Origin: Ryuthela nishihirai
Taxonomy: Eukaryota > Arthropoda > Arachnida > Araneae > Heptathelidae
Direction of reading: 5' to 3'
DNA length: 64,000 nucleotides
NCBI GenBank assembly: GCA_038380435.1
Contig: JAWZYU010000011.1
Location: forward strand, 84,854,501 to 84,918,500
A program made the translations under genes and the position numbers. Numbering within the stretch: the first letter of the stretch is position 1; each line of letters opens with the position of its first letter. Below the pieces are notes generated by a model. That model saw only the letters and a list, made by a program, of their open reading frames with translations, had not been told where the DNA came from and searched no databases. This document shows, piece by piece, positions 1 to 10,599 of this stretch.

Positions 1-27
1 CAGTATAAAAATTATAGGAACAAAATT

Positions 28-1836
28 ATGCAAGAAGTGAGAGCTGGTAGAGATGCTGTTACAGTTACAGTTAAGACAACGAAATTGGTTGAAGGTGAAT
101 ATATCTCCAGCAGTGGAAGCTATAGTACAGATGAACATTGTGCTGATGCGGGAAAGAAACGATGCGGAACCAGAAAACATTCCAAGATTCTTCGCTATCT
201 GAAAAAGAAGCAATTTAGATTCAATTCGTTTTTACAAAATTCGACGGACAGGAGAAGCTCGCTGGGGCAGAGGCGTTCTGATGAAGATTTCATATGGATT
301 GAAGAGATCTCGAGAGAGATGGAGAAAGTGCGAGAGGACTGCGAGAGGGGGACTACAAAAGAATCGGATCTTCGCAAGAAAGGAGAATCTCGAAATGTGG
401 ATCTGCTACGGGAAATCAAGAAACGTAGAGACAGCGCAGATAATGCCTTTGACCACGCAACTACTGGTGATGCATGGCAGAGTGTCTATGTCGCTGGTGA
501 CATGTCTAGGAACTGTGAAGAGCAATCACACAGATCAGAGAGCTGTGAGACTATACAGTACGCTTTGCACTTCAAAATACCTAGGTATACAAGTCTGGCA
601 CGATCTGAAGAGAGATCCACACGAAAGGTATTCTATTCCTCGCCGTCAGCAAAATGCGTCATGGACAATTATCGCAAAGGCAGAGTAATGAGTGATAATG
701 AATGGAAACGAAACAGAGTTTACGTTTCGCAGAGTGGTCCGAGTAGAGAAGAGTCGTCAGATCGTATCGTCGACAATGAAAAAGAAGAGGCGTCCATTCA
801 TCATAGAAACGAAGTGCCATTCGACGTTAATGGGGAAGTCGGAGAGATTTTTCCGAAGCATATAGCCACACTCGAATTGTTTGTAGAAAGTGGGGATTTA
901 AGAAAGAAGAATTCCGAAGAATGGCGTAGAAGCGGAACAGGTGATCCTAGTAAAGGAGCTTCAGGCAAAGACGGTACTTCAAAGACTGACTTAGATATTC
1001 CTTTTTCTATGAGTAATAAATTGTGTTCGGATAACAGTAACTTTCTGGATGAAACTAAGCCTCAGAGTTACGATCAGAGAGAAGTGAAGCCCTCAGATAA
1101 TCTCAACGTAGCCATGCTGAATTTCTTTTCTGAACAGTCAATGCGCAGATTTGGACATTATAATCATTTAGATTATAAGGATATAGAAAAGTTTTATCAC
1201 GACTACAAGAACTCTAGAATGAACAATTTGGCAATCGTGACTGATATTTCCCTGACAAATTACAATGAGAGCTCCAAGAATGCGAATTCGGAGGAATACA
1301 CAACAGTTAGAAAGAAAGTCGATGAAGAAGCCTACAGCAAAGGATGCAAAATGTCTCAAATAAGAAATAATCGTACATCTCTTAAACTTGGTAAGAAGAA
1401 TAATAAGGAAAAATTGACTTGGCAGAATTCTAAAACTCAGTCGAATAACATAGATGTCCTAATAGAAATTGCTTCGTTTCCTCATCCTCTTGACGGTACA
1501 GCTACAACCCTGAACTCGGAGAAGTTCCAATTACCAGAGACTCTTCTTCATAAAGCTGCGTGTCGTATTGCGTCGTCAAGTGAATCAGCTTCTGATATTC
1601 CTCACCATGAGCAGCCTAGCAAAATGGTAGGAGACGTGAAATCAGAACCAAAGGCAAGACGAGCCATAAGTAAAAATCCAAAGAAGAAAACTTTCGAATA
1701 CAGGTTTTGCACGAAAACTCTTAGTCGATTCTACTCCCTGTGGAGACATAAACGTGTTCACAAGGGCTATAAGCCTTACACGTATTCTGTTTGTGGACGA
1801 GGCTTCAGTGAGAAAGGAAACTACATCATAATGTGA
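28..1836 (+). CDS. Zinc-finger-type ORF inside the LTR element, copy 1 (degenerate C2H2 fingers)
   Basis: An open frame of about 602 codons; the frame may open further upstream, so the ATG at 28 is provisional. Residues 1-540 are hydrophilic, rich in Lys, Arg, Glu, Asp and Ser, with no membrane segment or recognised domain. The C-terminus has two C2H2-type fingers: the first keeps its second Cys and both His (RHKRVH), followed by a linker-like HKGYKPY; the second keeps its second Cys (SVCGRGFSEKGN). In both fingers the first Cys is Tyr (tac, tat), so neither could bind zinc normally. The frame stops after GNYIIM, and the finger appears to continue in another frame. Inference: a host zinc-finger sequence picked up by the element and decaying. 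An element-specific protein is the alternative. Confidence 0.6.
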   Translation: MQEVRAGRDAVTVTVKTTKLVEGEYISSSGSYSTDEHCADAGKKRCGTRKHSKILRYLKKKQFRFNSFLQNSTDRRSSLGQRRSDEDFIWIEEISREMEKVREDCERGTTKESDLRKKGESRNVDLLREIKKRRDSADNAFDHATTGDAWQSVYVAGDMSRNCEEQSHRSESCETIQYALHFKIPRYTSLARSEERSTRKVFYSSPSAKCVMDNYRKGRVMSDNEWKRNRVYVSQSGPSREESSDRIVDNEKEEASIHHRNEVPFDVNGEVGEIFPKHIATLELFVESGDLRKKNSEEWRRSGTGDPSKGASGKDGTSKTDLDIPFSMSNKLCSDNSNFLDETKPQSYDQREVKPSDNLNVAMLNFFSEQSMRRFGHYNHLDYKDIEKFYHDYKNSRMNNLAIVTDISLTNYNESSKNANSEEYTTVRKKVDEEAYSKGCKMSQIRNNRTSLKLGKKNNKEKLTWQNSKTQSNNIDVLIEIASFPHPLDGTATTLNSEKFQLPETLLHKAACRIASSSESASDIPHHEQPSKMVGDVKSEPKARRAISKNPKKKTFEYRFCTKTLSRFYSLWRHKRVHKGYKPYTYSVCGRGFSEKGNYIIM

Positions 1837-2030
1837 TTCTCTTCCATTTTGACACAGACATGTGGGAAAAACTGAGGAAACACGTGACAATGAAATGTTC
1901 TTTTTATCGACAGAAGCAAAACAAAAGCAATAAACTCGTCACCTTCCTAAAGAAGACAGCCGTCCGTATTTTGAATACAGTGGAACAAAATACGTGTTCA
2001 CCTACTGCTGTAGAGACAACAACTCCACGT

Positions 2031-2258
2031 GGAAAGAGGAGACTTTCACCGAGACTTCAGAGACCTTGGGGAGGTCCTGATACAGTAGTTAACATGATTA
2101 ACGACGTGATGTATCGCATTCGTCGACGTCCAACTACTCCATATGGAAAGAGGAGACTTTTACAGAGACTTCAGAGACCTTTGGGAGGTCCTTACACAGT
2201 AGTTAACAGGATTAACGGCGTGATGTATCGCATTCGTCGACGTTCAACTACAAAGTGC
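2031..2258 (+). repeat. 114-bp in-frame tandem duplication of the integrase tail
   Basis: The block beginning ggaaagaggagacttt at 2,031 recurs at 2,145. Two successive 38-residue units both contain the GP-x-TVVN-x-IN-x-VMYRIRRR pattern. The copies differ at several bases, so the duplication is not brand new. Confidence 0.85.
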
Positions 2259-2347
2259 AAGGTGGTTCCCATGGATAGTTTGGCCCCGTTTCATCGAACA
2301 ACTGAAGAAGCTTCGGAATCCAGAATTGTTCGGGTCGAACAAGACTT

Positions 2348-2360
2348 AAGGAGGGGGCAG
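2348..2360 (+). promoter_or_regulatory. Polypurine tract of LTR element
   Basis: The purine run aaggagggggcag lies immediately before the LTR start TGTTGCGA. This is the position and composition expected of the plus-strand primer of LTR retrotransposons. Confidence 0.8.
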
Positions 2361-2913
2361 TGTTGCGACGGATGAACGCGCTGCAGTGACTTCACGAGTT
2401 AACGTGACTGGAGCCCTCGTGTGTGCTTTTACGTGAGATTCAATTAGCCAACGATTTGGAACTTGGAACAGTTCTGAAGAAGAAGAATGAAAATATAGCA
2501 GTGCAGTGTGTTAAAGTAGTGAGATCTGAAAGGATGTTCAGATGGTCTGAGTCTGTGCGCGATAAGTAAAAGACAAGAAGAATCTTTTATGTGATGTGTG
2601 CGCGGACGGTCCTCGTATTATTTTACTAATGTGGAAAGTTTAGTGAACTAGCAGAGGACGATAATTAGTTTACGTCTCAAGATGTTCAAGTGACATGGTA
2701 AACAAGGTTGAAAAGGTAGTATTTAGTAGAATAGACAGAGCTGTTGTTAGGTACTCTGTGCAGGAAGATTGATGATTTTTGCATGTTACTAGTTAATTTG
2801 TTTATGAGATACCTACATCCATATTTTCCTTGTAACGATTTGCATTGTATTACAATTGGTTTTAAAACATACTTATTAAACTCACGCCCAGTGCTATCCA
2901 TATTTTCGCAACA
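2361..2913 (+). repeat. Complete 553-bp LTR
   Basis: It begins TGTTGCGA and ends TCGCAACA, a perfect 8-bp inverted terminal pair. It is preceded by a polypurine tract and followed by a tRNA-Leu-like primer-binding site. It is shared between copy 1 (as 3' LTR) and copy 2 (as 5' LTR), the arrangement expected after LTR-LTR recombination. Part of the same sequence recurs at about 4,915-5,192. Confidence 0.85.
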
Positions 2914-2915
2914 TT

Positions 2916-2933
2916 TGGTGTCAGGAGTGGGAT
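2916..2933 (+). other. Primer-binding site (tRNA-Leu type)
   Basis: The sequence tggtgtcaggagtgggat starts two bases after the LTR. It is complementary to a tRNA 3' end of the form ...CTCCTGACACCA, resembling insect tRNA-Leu and the primer sites of several Gypsy-group elements. Confidence 0.7.
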
Positions 2934-2950
2934 GTGGATAATTTAATTGA

Positions 2951-3426
2951 ATGCCTTTCACTAGAAGTATGGATGAGTTAATAAAGCTGATGACTGATAT
3001 GAAAGCCGAAATGGCCGCACAAAATAATGAGTTGAGAACTGAGATAGTTTCTCAAAAAGATGACTTGAAAGCCGATATGGCTAACAAAATTGGTGACCTT
3101 GTTAGACAAAACGATGATTTGAAAGCCGAAATGGCCGCACAAAATAATGAGTTGAGAACTGAGATAGTTTCTCAAAAGATGATTTGAAAGCCGAAATAGC
3201 CGCACAAAATAATGAGATGAGAGCTGAAGTGGCTTCTCAAATTGGTAAGATGATTGATCAGTTCAAGGATATTAAAACCGAACTCAATAGACAATGTAAG
3301 AGCTTAAAGGTTGAATTTGTCAGTGAAAAAAATGATCTTGATAGTGTTAAGTTAGATTGTAAACATTGCAAAAGAAAAAGAGAAAGGCAACGCATATCAA
3401 AATGTGAATCCCAAACCAATAGGTGA
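2951..3426 (+). pseudogene. Gag-like coiled-coil ORF, frameshifted
   Basis: It starts with MPFTRSMDELIKLM and continues as heptad-like repeats of MKAEMAAQNNELRTEIVSQ. This resembles the N-terminal coiled coil of gag proteins of arthropod Gypsy-group elements. At about 3,175 one A is missing from an A-run (four A against five in the previous repeat), which shifts the frame; the coiled coil resumes from 3,184 and stops at 3,426. No capsid core or CCHC knuckle follows. The zinc-finger-type ORF begins in a different frame. Confidence 0.6.
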
Positions 3427-4978
3427 AATTTACGAAACTAACAGCACTGGAGGTAACATTACAGATGACCAATGTTTTAAAGATGCTAACCATAAGAATA
3501 TTGTTGAGCAGTATAAAAATTATAGGAACAAAATTATGCAAGAAGCGAGAGCTGGTAGAGATGTTGTTACAGTTACAGTTAAGACAACGAAATTGGTTGA
3601 AGGTGAATATATCTCCAATAGTGGGAGCTATAGTACAGATGAACATAATGCTGATGCGGGAAAGAAACGATGCGGAACCAGAAAACATTCCAAGATTCTT
3701 CGCTATCTGAAAAAGAAGCAATTTAGATTCAATTCGTTTTTACAGAATTCGACGGACAGGAGAAGCTCGCTGGGGCAGCGGCGTTCTGATGAAGCCTTCA
3801 TATGGATTGAAGAGATCTCGAGAGAGATGGAGAAAGTGCGAGAGGACTGCGAGAGGGGGACTACAAAAGAATCGGATCTTCGCAAGAAAGGAGAATCTCG
3901 AAATGTGGATCTGCTACGGGAAATCAAGAAACGTAGAGACAGCGCAGATAATGCCTTTGACCACGCAACTACTGGTGATGCATGGCAGAGTGTCTATGTC
4001 GCTGGTGACATGTCTAGGAACTGTGAAGAGCAATCACACAGATCAGAGAGCTGTGAGACTATACAGTACGCTTTGCACTTCAAAATACTTAGGTATACAA
4101 GTCTGGCACGCTCTGAAGAGAGATCCACACGAAAGGTATTCTATTCCTCGCCGTCAGCAAAATGCGTCATGGACAATTATCGCAAAGGCAGAGTAACGAG
4201 TGGTAATGAGGGGGAACGAAACAGAGTTTACGTTTCGCAGAGTGGTCCGAGTAGAGAAGAGTCGTCAGGTCGTATCGTCGACAATGAAAAAGAAGAGGCG
4301 TCCATTCATCATAGAAACGAAGTGCCATTCGACGTTAATGGGGAAGTCGGAGAGATTTTTCCGAAGCATATAGCCACACTCGAATTGTTTGTAGAAAGTG
4401 GGGATTTAAGAAAGAAGAATTCCGAAGAATGGCGTAGAAGCGTAACAGGTGATGCTAGTAAAGGAGCTTCAGGCAAAGACGGTACTTCAAAGACTGATTT
4501 AGATATTCCTTTTTCTATGGGTAATAAATTGTGCTCGGATAACGGTAACTTTCTGGATGAAACTAAGCCTCAGAGTTACGATCAGAGAGAAGTGAAACCC
4601 TCAGATAATCTCAACGTAGCCATGCTGAATTTCTTTTCTGAACAGTCAATGCGCAGATTTGGACATTATAATCATTTAGATTATAAGGATATAGAAAAGT
4701 TTTATCACGACTACAAGAGCTCTAAAGTGGACAATATCATGTTACAAAACTCATCGCTGATCTCCAGAATGAACAAATTGTCAATCGTGACTGATATTTC
4801 CCTGACAAATTACAATGAGAGCTCAAAGAATGTGAATTCGGAGGAAGACACAGCAGTTAGAAAGGAAATCGATGAAGAAGCCTACAGCATAGGATGCAAA
4901 ATGTCTCAAATGAGCAATGACGTGTGTGCTTCTGCGAGGGATTTAATTAGCCAACGAATTGGAACTTGGAACGATTGA
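3404..4978 (+). pseudogene. Zinc-finger-type ORF, copy 2, truncated before the fingers
   Basis: It shares about 1.37 kb with 1-1,366 at roughly 97-98% identity by eye; most differences change the amino acid. It is open for 524 codons (first codon GTG; an internal ATG at 3,536 matches the ATG at 28 of copy 1). It carries a 12-codon stretch (from KVDNIM) missing from copy 1. After MSQMSN it runs straight into LTR sequence, so about 1 kb (rest of ORF, zinc fingers, integrase tail, polypurine tract and LTR start) is deleted. Its last residues are encoded by the LTR. Confidence 0.65.
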
Positions 4979-5192
4979 GAAGAATTAGAAGAAGAACAGT
5001 GCAGTGTGTAAAAAGTTGTGAGATCTGAAAGGACGTTCTGATGGTCTGAGTCAGTGCGCGTTAAGTGAAAATAAGTATCTTTTATGTGATGAGTGCGCGG
5101 GCGGTCGTTTTGTTTTGCTAGAGTGTGATAAGTTTAGTGAACTAGCACAGGACGAGAGGTTGTTTACGTCTGAAGATATTCAAGTGACATGT
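4915..5192 (+). repeat. Partial second LTR, truncated at both ends
   Basis: It aligns with about 2,418-2,698 of the complete LTR (shared blocks cgtgtgtgctt, gagatctgaaagga, gtttagtgaactagca, ttcaagtgacatg). The first ~57 bp and last ~215 bp of the LTR are absent. The internal sequence at 4,911 is fused directly to it. Confidence 0.75.
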
Positions 5193-5194
5193 GT

Positions 5195-5280
5195 ACGTTA
5201 ATACACTTCATAACATGACACTTCATTAACATAACACTTCATAACATGACAGTGTACGTTAATACACTTCATAACAATGT
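5195..5280. repeat. Short tandem motif acttcataacat
   Basis: Four imperfect copies of acttcataacat(gac) and two of gtacgttaatac follow the truncated LTR. To 5,630 beyond this I see nothing recognisable. Confidence 0.7.
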
Positions 5281-5631
5281 ACGTAACCTAACGTTTTGCT
5301 AACCAGCTTCGTAACAGTGAACGTTATTACATTGTTTACCTGTAGATTCGAAATTGGATTCTGAACGGATTTCCTCATATATGATTTATTTACTGTTCTG
5401 TCTATTTGCTGCCGTTTTTAACAAGAAGCGAAACTTATGAAACATTAAAAATTTAAACTTATGAATCTATGGAATCCTTTCCAAACTCGATCTGCGATAC
5501 AAGTAGCTAAATAAATATTTCGACAACGTAATGTTGACATGAGAAATTAGAAAAAAATTCAGAGATCGCTTTTGAATAAATAATATTTTGGAATTGTAGG
5601 AATTGTAAGCAAGGGAAAATTATTGTCATTA

Positions 5632-6241
5632 GCTCAAAATGATGAATATCTTCACAATATACGGAAATGAATTACACTGCCCTACCGAAATATTAGGGAA
5701 TTTCCATGTTATATGAATGGGAATCCAACTTCAAAACTCTGTAACTTCTAAAATATGCATTTCAGTAGAAAAATGTTATCGAAAATAAATTAAAGATCAT
5801 AATCAAATCTATTTAAACATCGATTTTCAACACAATTCTTCCAGTATTTAAGGCTTTATGGAAGCTAGTATATTTCACAACAGTAATGGGTCATAAGAAT
5901 TTACCTCAGGTATTAATTGAAACCTAAATAACAATTATTGCTTCAAATCGCTTGATAAAATATGCATTTTAAAAGTGTGCGTAATGATTATTTTAATATT
6001 AGCTAATTTTGAACGATTTTTAAAAAACAAAATTATTTATCGTTAAATATCCCAGCTTCCATAATTCTTTAAAGACTGAACGAATATTGATGACAAATCG
6101 AGATTTAAATAAATTTGATTATGATTTTAATTTTTCTTCATCACATTTTTCCATTAAATGCATATTTTAGGAATTATAGAGCTTGGGAATTAGATTCCCA
6201 TTCACATAACATGGAAAGATATTGCTGTAGCTATTTTGAGC
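5632..6241. mobile_element. Foldback (long inverted-repeat) element 1
   Basis: The left arm (about 5,632-5,868), beginning gctcaaaat, matches the reverse complement of the right arm (about 6,050-6,241) in blocks such as ttccatgttat, tgaatgggaat, aaaatatgcattt, aatcataatcaaat and atggaagct. The arms are about 190-235 bp with many mismatches; the A+T-rich spacer is ~180 bp. No coding capacity. It looks like an old non-autonomous DNA transposon. Confidence 0.7.
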
Positions 6242-7230
6242 TATTAAATATTGTTACCGTTAAATACGTTAAATTCGCATACACCATCAAATGACATTAT
6301 TCGAAATCGTGATCATGGTGATTTGAAATGTCCAAAACTTTAATTTGTAAGTGTTTAAGATGTTAAAAAACTTGACAAATTTGAGCTTGAAGAGAAAACT
6401 GTTAATCTTGTTTCCATCTATATTTCTGTCAAGGTTAGGCAAAAAAACAAACTTATTTCATTGTTCTTTTAACTGTTAAAACCATGTAAGAAATCTTTGC
6501 GAAATAATAATAGTTAAACTTTTAAAACCAATTATGGCAGTAAATGTACTGAAGAAGCTCTAGAATACAATAGGCTAAACTCTTCGCAAGAAAAATGCTT
6601 AAATTGTAACTGTTTCATCTGCCAAACTGGAGAGCCTTTTCCACCAGTTCATGTTATCAGAAATGAAACGTAAACCGTGTAAATAAATAAAAGCACCGAT
6701 CTTGCACTACCTTTCTTTGAGTGTAACACTGATGTTACTAATTTAATATTTTACACAAGTTTAGAAGTATGTTTTTTTTTAATTAAAAAATAATGCAATG
6801 GATTTTATTTTTGCTAGAAAAGGTGGTGCATTAGAGAAAGAAAGTTGAACACCAATTTATTTTTTATTCCATAAGTTAGCAATTTTATGGGTGAAATATC
6901 ACCCAAAAATGTATGTAGGTGTAAAGAAATGAAATTCATAACTTCATAAGTATACGAGGTTTTAAAACACATTTCATGGAAAATTTCAGTGTGACTTTGA
7001 CAATGCAAGAACTTTTCAATGTGGTATGACACTTTGAAATTAGAATGGTTATTTTGCTTCTGAGTCACACTTTGACACATACAATGGCTAAATATTCAGA
7101 TCAAATGGGTTCAGAGCTAAGTAGGAGAAGGAAATCCAGTGAACAGCTGTTGAGACGCAGAGGAATTTTGTTCAAAGGATCTGATCGAAGTATGTCTTTC
7201 GCATTGGGATGGTCAATTATATTTTACCTA
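6242..7230. other. A+T-rich DNA, nothing recognised
   Basis: No exon-like open frame, tRNA or named repeat is visible. It may be ordinary intergenic DNA or decayed transposon sequence. Confidence 0.5.
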
Positions 7231-7440
7231 ATGCTTGTGGCCGAGTGGTTAGCGCGCTTGGCTACTAATCTAACGGACCGGGGTTCGCGACCCGGATAAG
7301 GCATGGACGTTTGTGTTGTTTTTCTGCTGAGGTCCTGCCATCCTCAAAGATCTTCTACTGTGGCATATAAACTGACAGGCACCTGTCAGACCTCTGTGGC
7401 AAGCAGCTGCTTGAGGGGGGGATTTATTATTCTTTATATT
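7231..7440 (+). mobile_element. SINE family T, copy T1
   Basis: A tRNA-like head with A box TGGCCGAGTGG and B-box-like ggttcgcgacc is followed by the family body containing ctgacaggcacctgtcag (hairpin) and the palindrome caagcagctgcttg, then gagggggg and a T-rich tail. Confidence 0.85.
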
Positions 7441-8664
7441 TTTTGTAAATTCTTGCTAAACAGTTTTCTCTTTTAAAATTTATTTTGAAAAATATGAAAT
7501 AAAGGGACCAATAAACAGTAAAAAATAAATCTAAAGCAGGCGAGCATTTTACTTTCTGAATGGGCTAACACTGTTTTTTTATATAAACTTAACCAATTTG
7601 TAAAGCACATGGTACTTAACAAGTCCTCCCTCAACCTTCTTTTTATGGAGCTGTGCTGAACCAAGACGTTTGCCACCATTTTATTTCCGACATCCAAAAA
7701 ATTTAAAGATTATTTTTCTTCCTATAGCATATGAAATTTTTATTAAGAGCAAATTAATTTTTTCCCTACTACTATTACTAATATTACCAATTACTTATAT
7801 TTGAATGGGATTAATTATAAGAATTTGATAAGTATTTTAGTAATCGGAATTAAGGCGGAGAAATAATAAATATATACTTTAGGTATTTTGCAAGAATATT
7901 TCTTTAAAATATCACTAAAGCAGACAAAAAATATGTAATTGGACGGCGGTTTGGTTTGGTCAGTCATGTGCTTCAACCTGAATATTTTTCTCAATCCTTA
8001 ACTGGTATGACCTGTTTGATATTTGCTTAGTAAACATGAATTCATTTTGGGAATAAAATATCGTAAAATTAGTGTTCTAGCTTGTAAACGAAATCTGAAA
8101 CAAAAAAAAATTGAAGTCTTAAAGAAAAAATATCTAAGCTATCGGAAACACATAACATTAACATTTTTTTTAATTTGTAGGAAAAAACCCTTAGATGTTT
8201 TTGGTTTTTGATGACTTTAACATGGATTACATGAATACGTAAATAAATAAGTTTTGCATAGGACTAAAAAAGAACAGCTTCTTTAAGTAATGACATCGTT
8301 CGTATTTTCAAAGAGCTTTTTAGAACAGCATTAATTGTTTTATTGAAATCAAACATTTTCTCTTAGTATATACTATTTTCCAAGAAAATTCCATTTGAAA
8401 CCACAGAGTATGACGACTGCGGAAATTGTGAAAAACAACATTGTTTCCTAAAGAAGCTAGATCAGTTTGATTAGTTGGTATGGTGGGTTAAATGATACCT
8501 AATTGTATATTTCATTGAATGCAAATTTACTTCTGGTGTTGTGTATCATAAACGCGCTACGTCCTTGATTGTAGGTATTCAGAGCATGGAGTTTTCCGCT
8601 TTAAAACTCATTACGTAAAAATATAATTATTGCTGTCTGATGGGGAAAATTTCATGCTCAAAAG
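7441..8664. other. A+T-rich DNA, nothing recognised
   Basis: Short open frames here (for example 8,023-8,211) are Lys/Ile-rich and look like chance products of base composition. No mobile element ends were found. Confidence 0.5.
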
Positions 8665-9437
8665 AGGTTGATGACCCCTTCTTCTAACCTCATCATTACA
8701 AAATCAAGCCACCTAATGCCCAAGATACTACGTAAGCATCTTGAATCAAAGGCATCAAGTTTCTCGTTATTCTGCTTAGAAAGGGTCCATGTTTCGCTAC
8801 CATAACTCACCTTAGAAACAACCAAACTATTATACAGTCTAATTTTAGTCTTTAGGTGTATACGTCTATTTTTCCATACTTTCCATAGATTCTTAAAAGT
8901 CCCAGCGGCAATCCCTATTCTTCTATTTATCTCATGCCGTACATCACCAGTATTCCAAGATAATTAACTGAGACACTTGCTCAAGAGTGCAACCATTCAA
9001 AGCAACTGAAGCACCATCTGCCTGACCAATTTTTATCACTTTAGTTTTTTCTCTGTTTATCACCAAACTTACTCTATTAGCAGTTTCATCAACAGCCCTA
9101 ATGAACGAATTCATCTCATGAACATCATTAGCCAACAGGGCCAAATCATCTGCATAATCTAAATCAGAAATTTTGAAATCTCTAGACCATTTAAGGCCAA
9201 ATTCTTTCCCTTGCAAAGAATTTCGCATTACGAATCAATTACTAACTAAAGAGAAAAGGAGACAAAATACACCCTTGTCTAACTCCACTAGCAATGCTAA
9301 ACCAATCGCTGCAAGGCGTACCAACTCTCACACACGACTCAGTGTTATTATAGAGTTTTCATTACACTAACTTATCAGGTATTCCATATGATGTCACAAT
9401 CAACCACAAATTATGATGATCAACAGAGTCAAAAGCC
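8665..9437 (-). pseudogene. LINE copy A, 3' part: end of reverse transcriptase and C-terminal region
   Basis: On the minus strand, 9,228-8,944 encodes FKISDLDYADDLALLAND, containing the YADD catalytic motif of reverse transcriptase, and VSLVINREKTKVI downstream. The rest, to 8,665, matches the C-terminal segment of the better copy at 36,149-36,880, with frameshifts. It ends about 500 bp short of the LINE 3' end. Upstream it is cut by a family E element at 9,438 and resumes at 11,290. Confidence 0.8.
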
Positions 9438-9540
9438 TTTTTATCTCTCTTTCTTTGAAAACGAGATAACAGTTTCGCTTTGTCGTCTGTAGACATCGAA
9501 TATTTTTGTTTACAGAGATAATAAAAAAAATAAAAATAAA

Positions 9541-9735
9541 TACCCCCTCAAGCAGCTGCTTGCCACAGAGGTCTGACAGGAGCCTGTCAGTTTATATGCC
9601 ATAATAGAAGGTCTGTGAGGATGGCAGGCCCTCAGCAGAAAACCGATACATACATCCATGCCTTACCCGGGGCTCGAACCCAGCATCCCGTAGATCAGTA
9701 GTCAAGCGCGCTAACCACTCGGCCACGGGACGGCT
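9541..9735 (-). mobile_element. SINE family T, copy T2 (full length)
   Basis: Reading the minus strand: head with TGGCCGAGTGG and a degraded B box, then body with hairpin ctgacaggctcctgtcag, palindrome caagcagctgcttg and gagggggtattta tail. Confidence 0.88.
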
Positions 9736-10599
9736 GACAGTGATAAACTAAAAATTATTTTTGTGTTGGATAAGTGTTGATGAAATATTACGATAAGCAA
9801 ATTCCGAATCTCTCTAAATGCTATAAATACGCCCTCTAGTTTTATTCTCTAAAGCTATAATTACGCCCTCTAGCGGTGAAAAAAAGTTGAAAATTAAAAA
9901 AATTTAAAACAAATATTGCAAACTATGTATTTAAGCTAGAAATTTTACATTTTGGTGGTGGAATATGAACACTATGATGTTTCCATTGGCAAAAAAATAA
10001 ATTGACATCTTAGACCTAGGGGTGGGTGGAAAAAGGCAATTTTTTGTTTTAGCAGATAATTGTTTGTATTTAGAGATAAATGAAAAAGGTTTTTTAATGT
10101 TGCATAGGAATTGATTAAATATTATGATCCGAACTTTCGGAATCTTTCGAACACTATAATTGCGCTCTCTAACGGTGAAAATGGTTGAAAATTCAAAAAT
10201 TTCCAACGACTACTGCAACGATGTATTAATGATAGAAATGTGAAATATTGGTGGTGAAATGTGAAAGTCATGAAGTTTCCATTGGAAACAATGAAAATGA
10301 TAATTAGAATATTCTTTTTTTAAATTTGATTGGTACTAATGAAATATTATAATTCGCACTTTTCAAATACTTATAGTTTTAATATATATATTTATCTTTA
10401 TAGATCACTAAAATGATGAAACGGTAGAGCTTTATCAAGCTGATATCTGATATCTGATATCTTGAATTAATTTTTTGAGCTCAAGCCTATGAGTTATATC
10501 TCGAAGTGTAAAATAGTGCCTGATTGGCAATAGCAAAAGTAAAACACATAAACCCAAAAGGGACCACACGGGCAAAACAAACTTGCTAAAGAAGCACAA

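Larger units (their letters stand above)
1..2360 (+). mobile_element. Internal region of non-autonomous Gypsy-like LTR element, copy 1 (5' end outside window)
   Basis: This is the internal part of an LTR retroelement, followed directly by a polypurine tract and a complete LTR (2,361-2,913). Position 1 aligns with 3,509, so a second copy follows head-to-tail at an offset of 3,508 bp. Adding 595 bp of leader and gag (2,914-3,508) to 2,360 bp gives an internal region of about 2,955 bp between LTRs. It holds a long zinc-finger-type ORF and a remnant of the integrase tail. No protease, reverse transcriptase or RNase H is visible, so it would need enzymes supplied in trans. The 5' LTR of this copy must lie upstream of the window. 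Confidence 0.7.
1833..2375 (+). pseudogene. Gypsy-type pol 3' remnant: integrase C-terminal tail
   Basis: The 180-codon frame starts inside the last zinc finger, one frame over, and runs to the LTR edge. Its second half contains GPYTVVNRINGVMYRIRRR followed by KCKVVPMDSLAPFH, the pattern of the C-terminal GPY/F module of Gypsy-group integrases. It ends at a stop just inside the LTR, as pol often does. The catalytic integrase core is absent. The GPY module occurs twice through an in-frame 114-bp duplication. The first 60 or so codons look like shifted zinc-finger sequence, so this is a junction between the captured ORF and the retained pol tail. Confidence 0.6.

Noticed and set aside
195..419. 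Minus-strand Ser-rich ORFs at 195-419 and 3,703-3,927
   Set aside because: Exact shadows of the long plus-strand ORF copies; no independent evidence.
7231..7310. tRNA genes at the heads of the SINEs (for example 7,231, 16,256, 18,247, 61,523)
   Set aside because: Each head is followed by the same SINE body and several are mutated in the acceptor or anticodon stem. They are SINE promoters, not tRNA genes.
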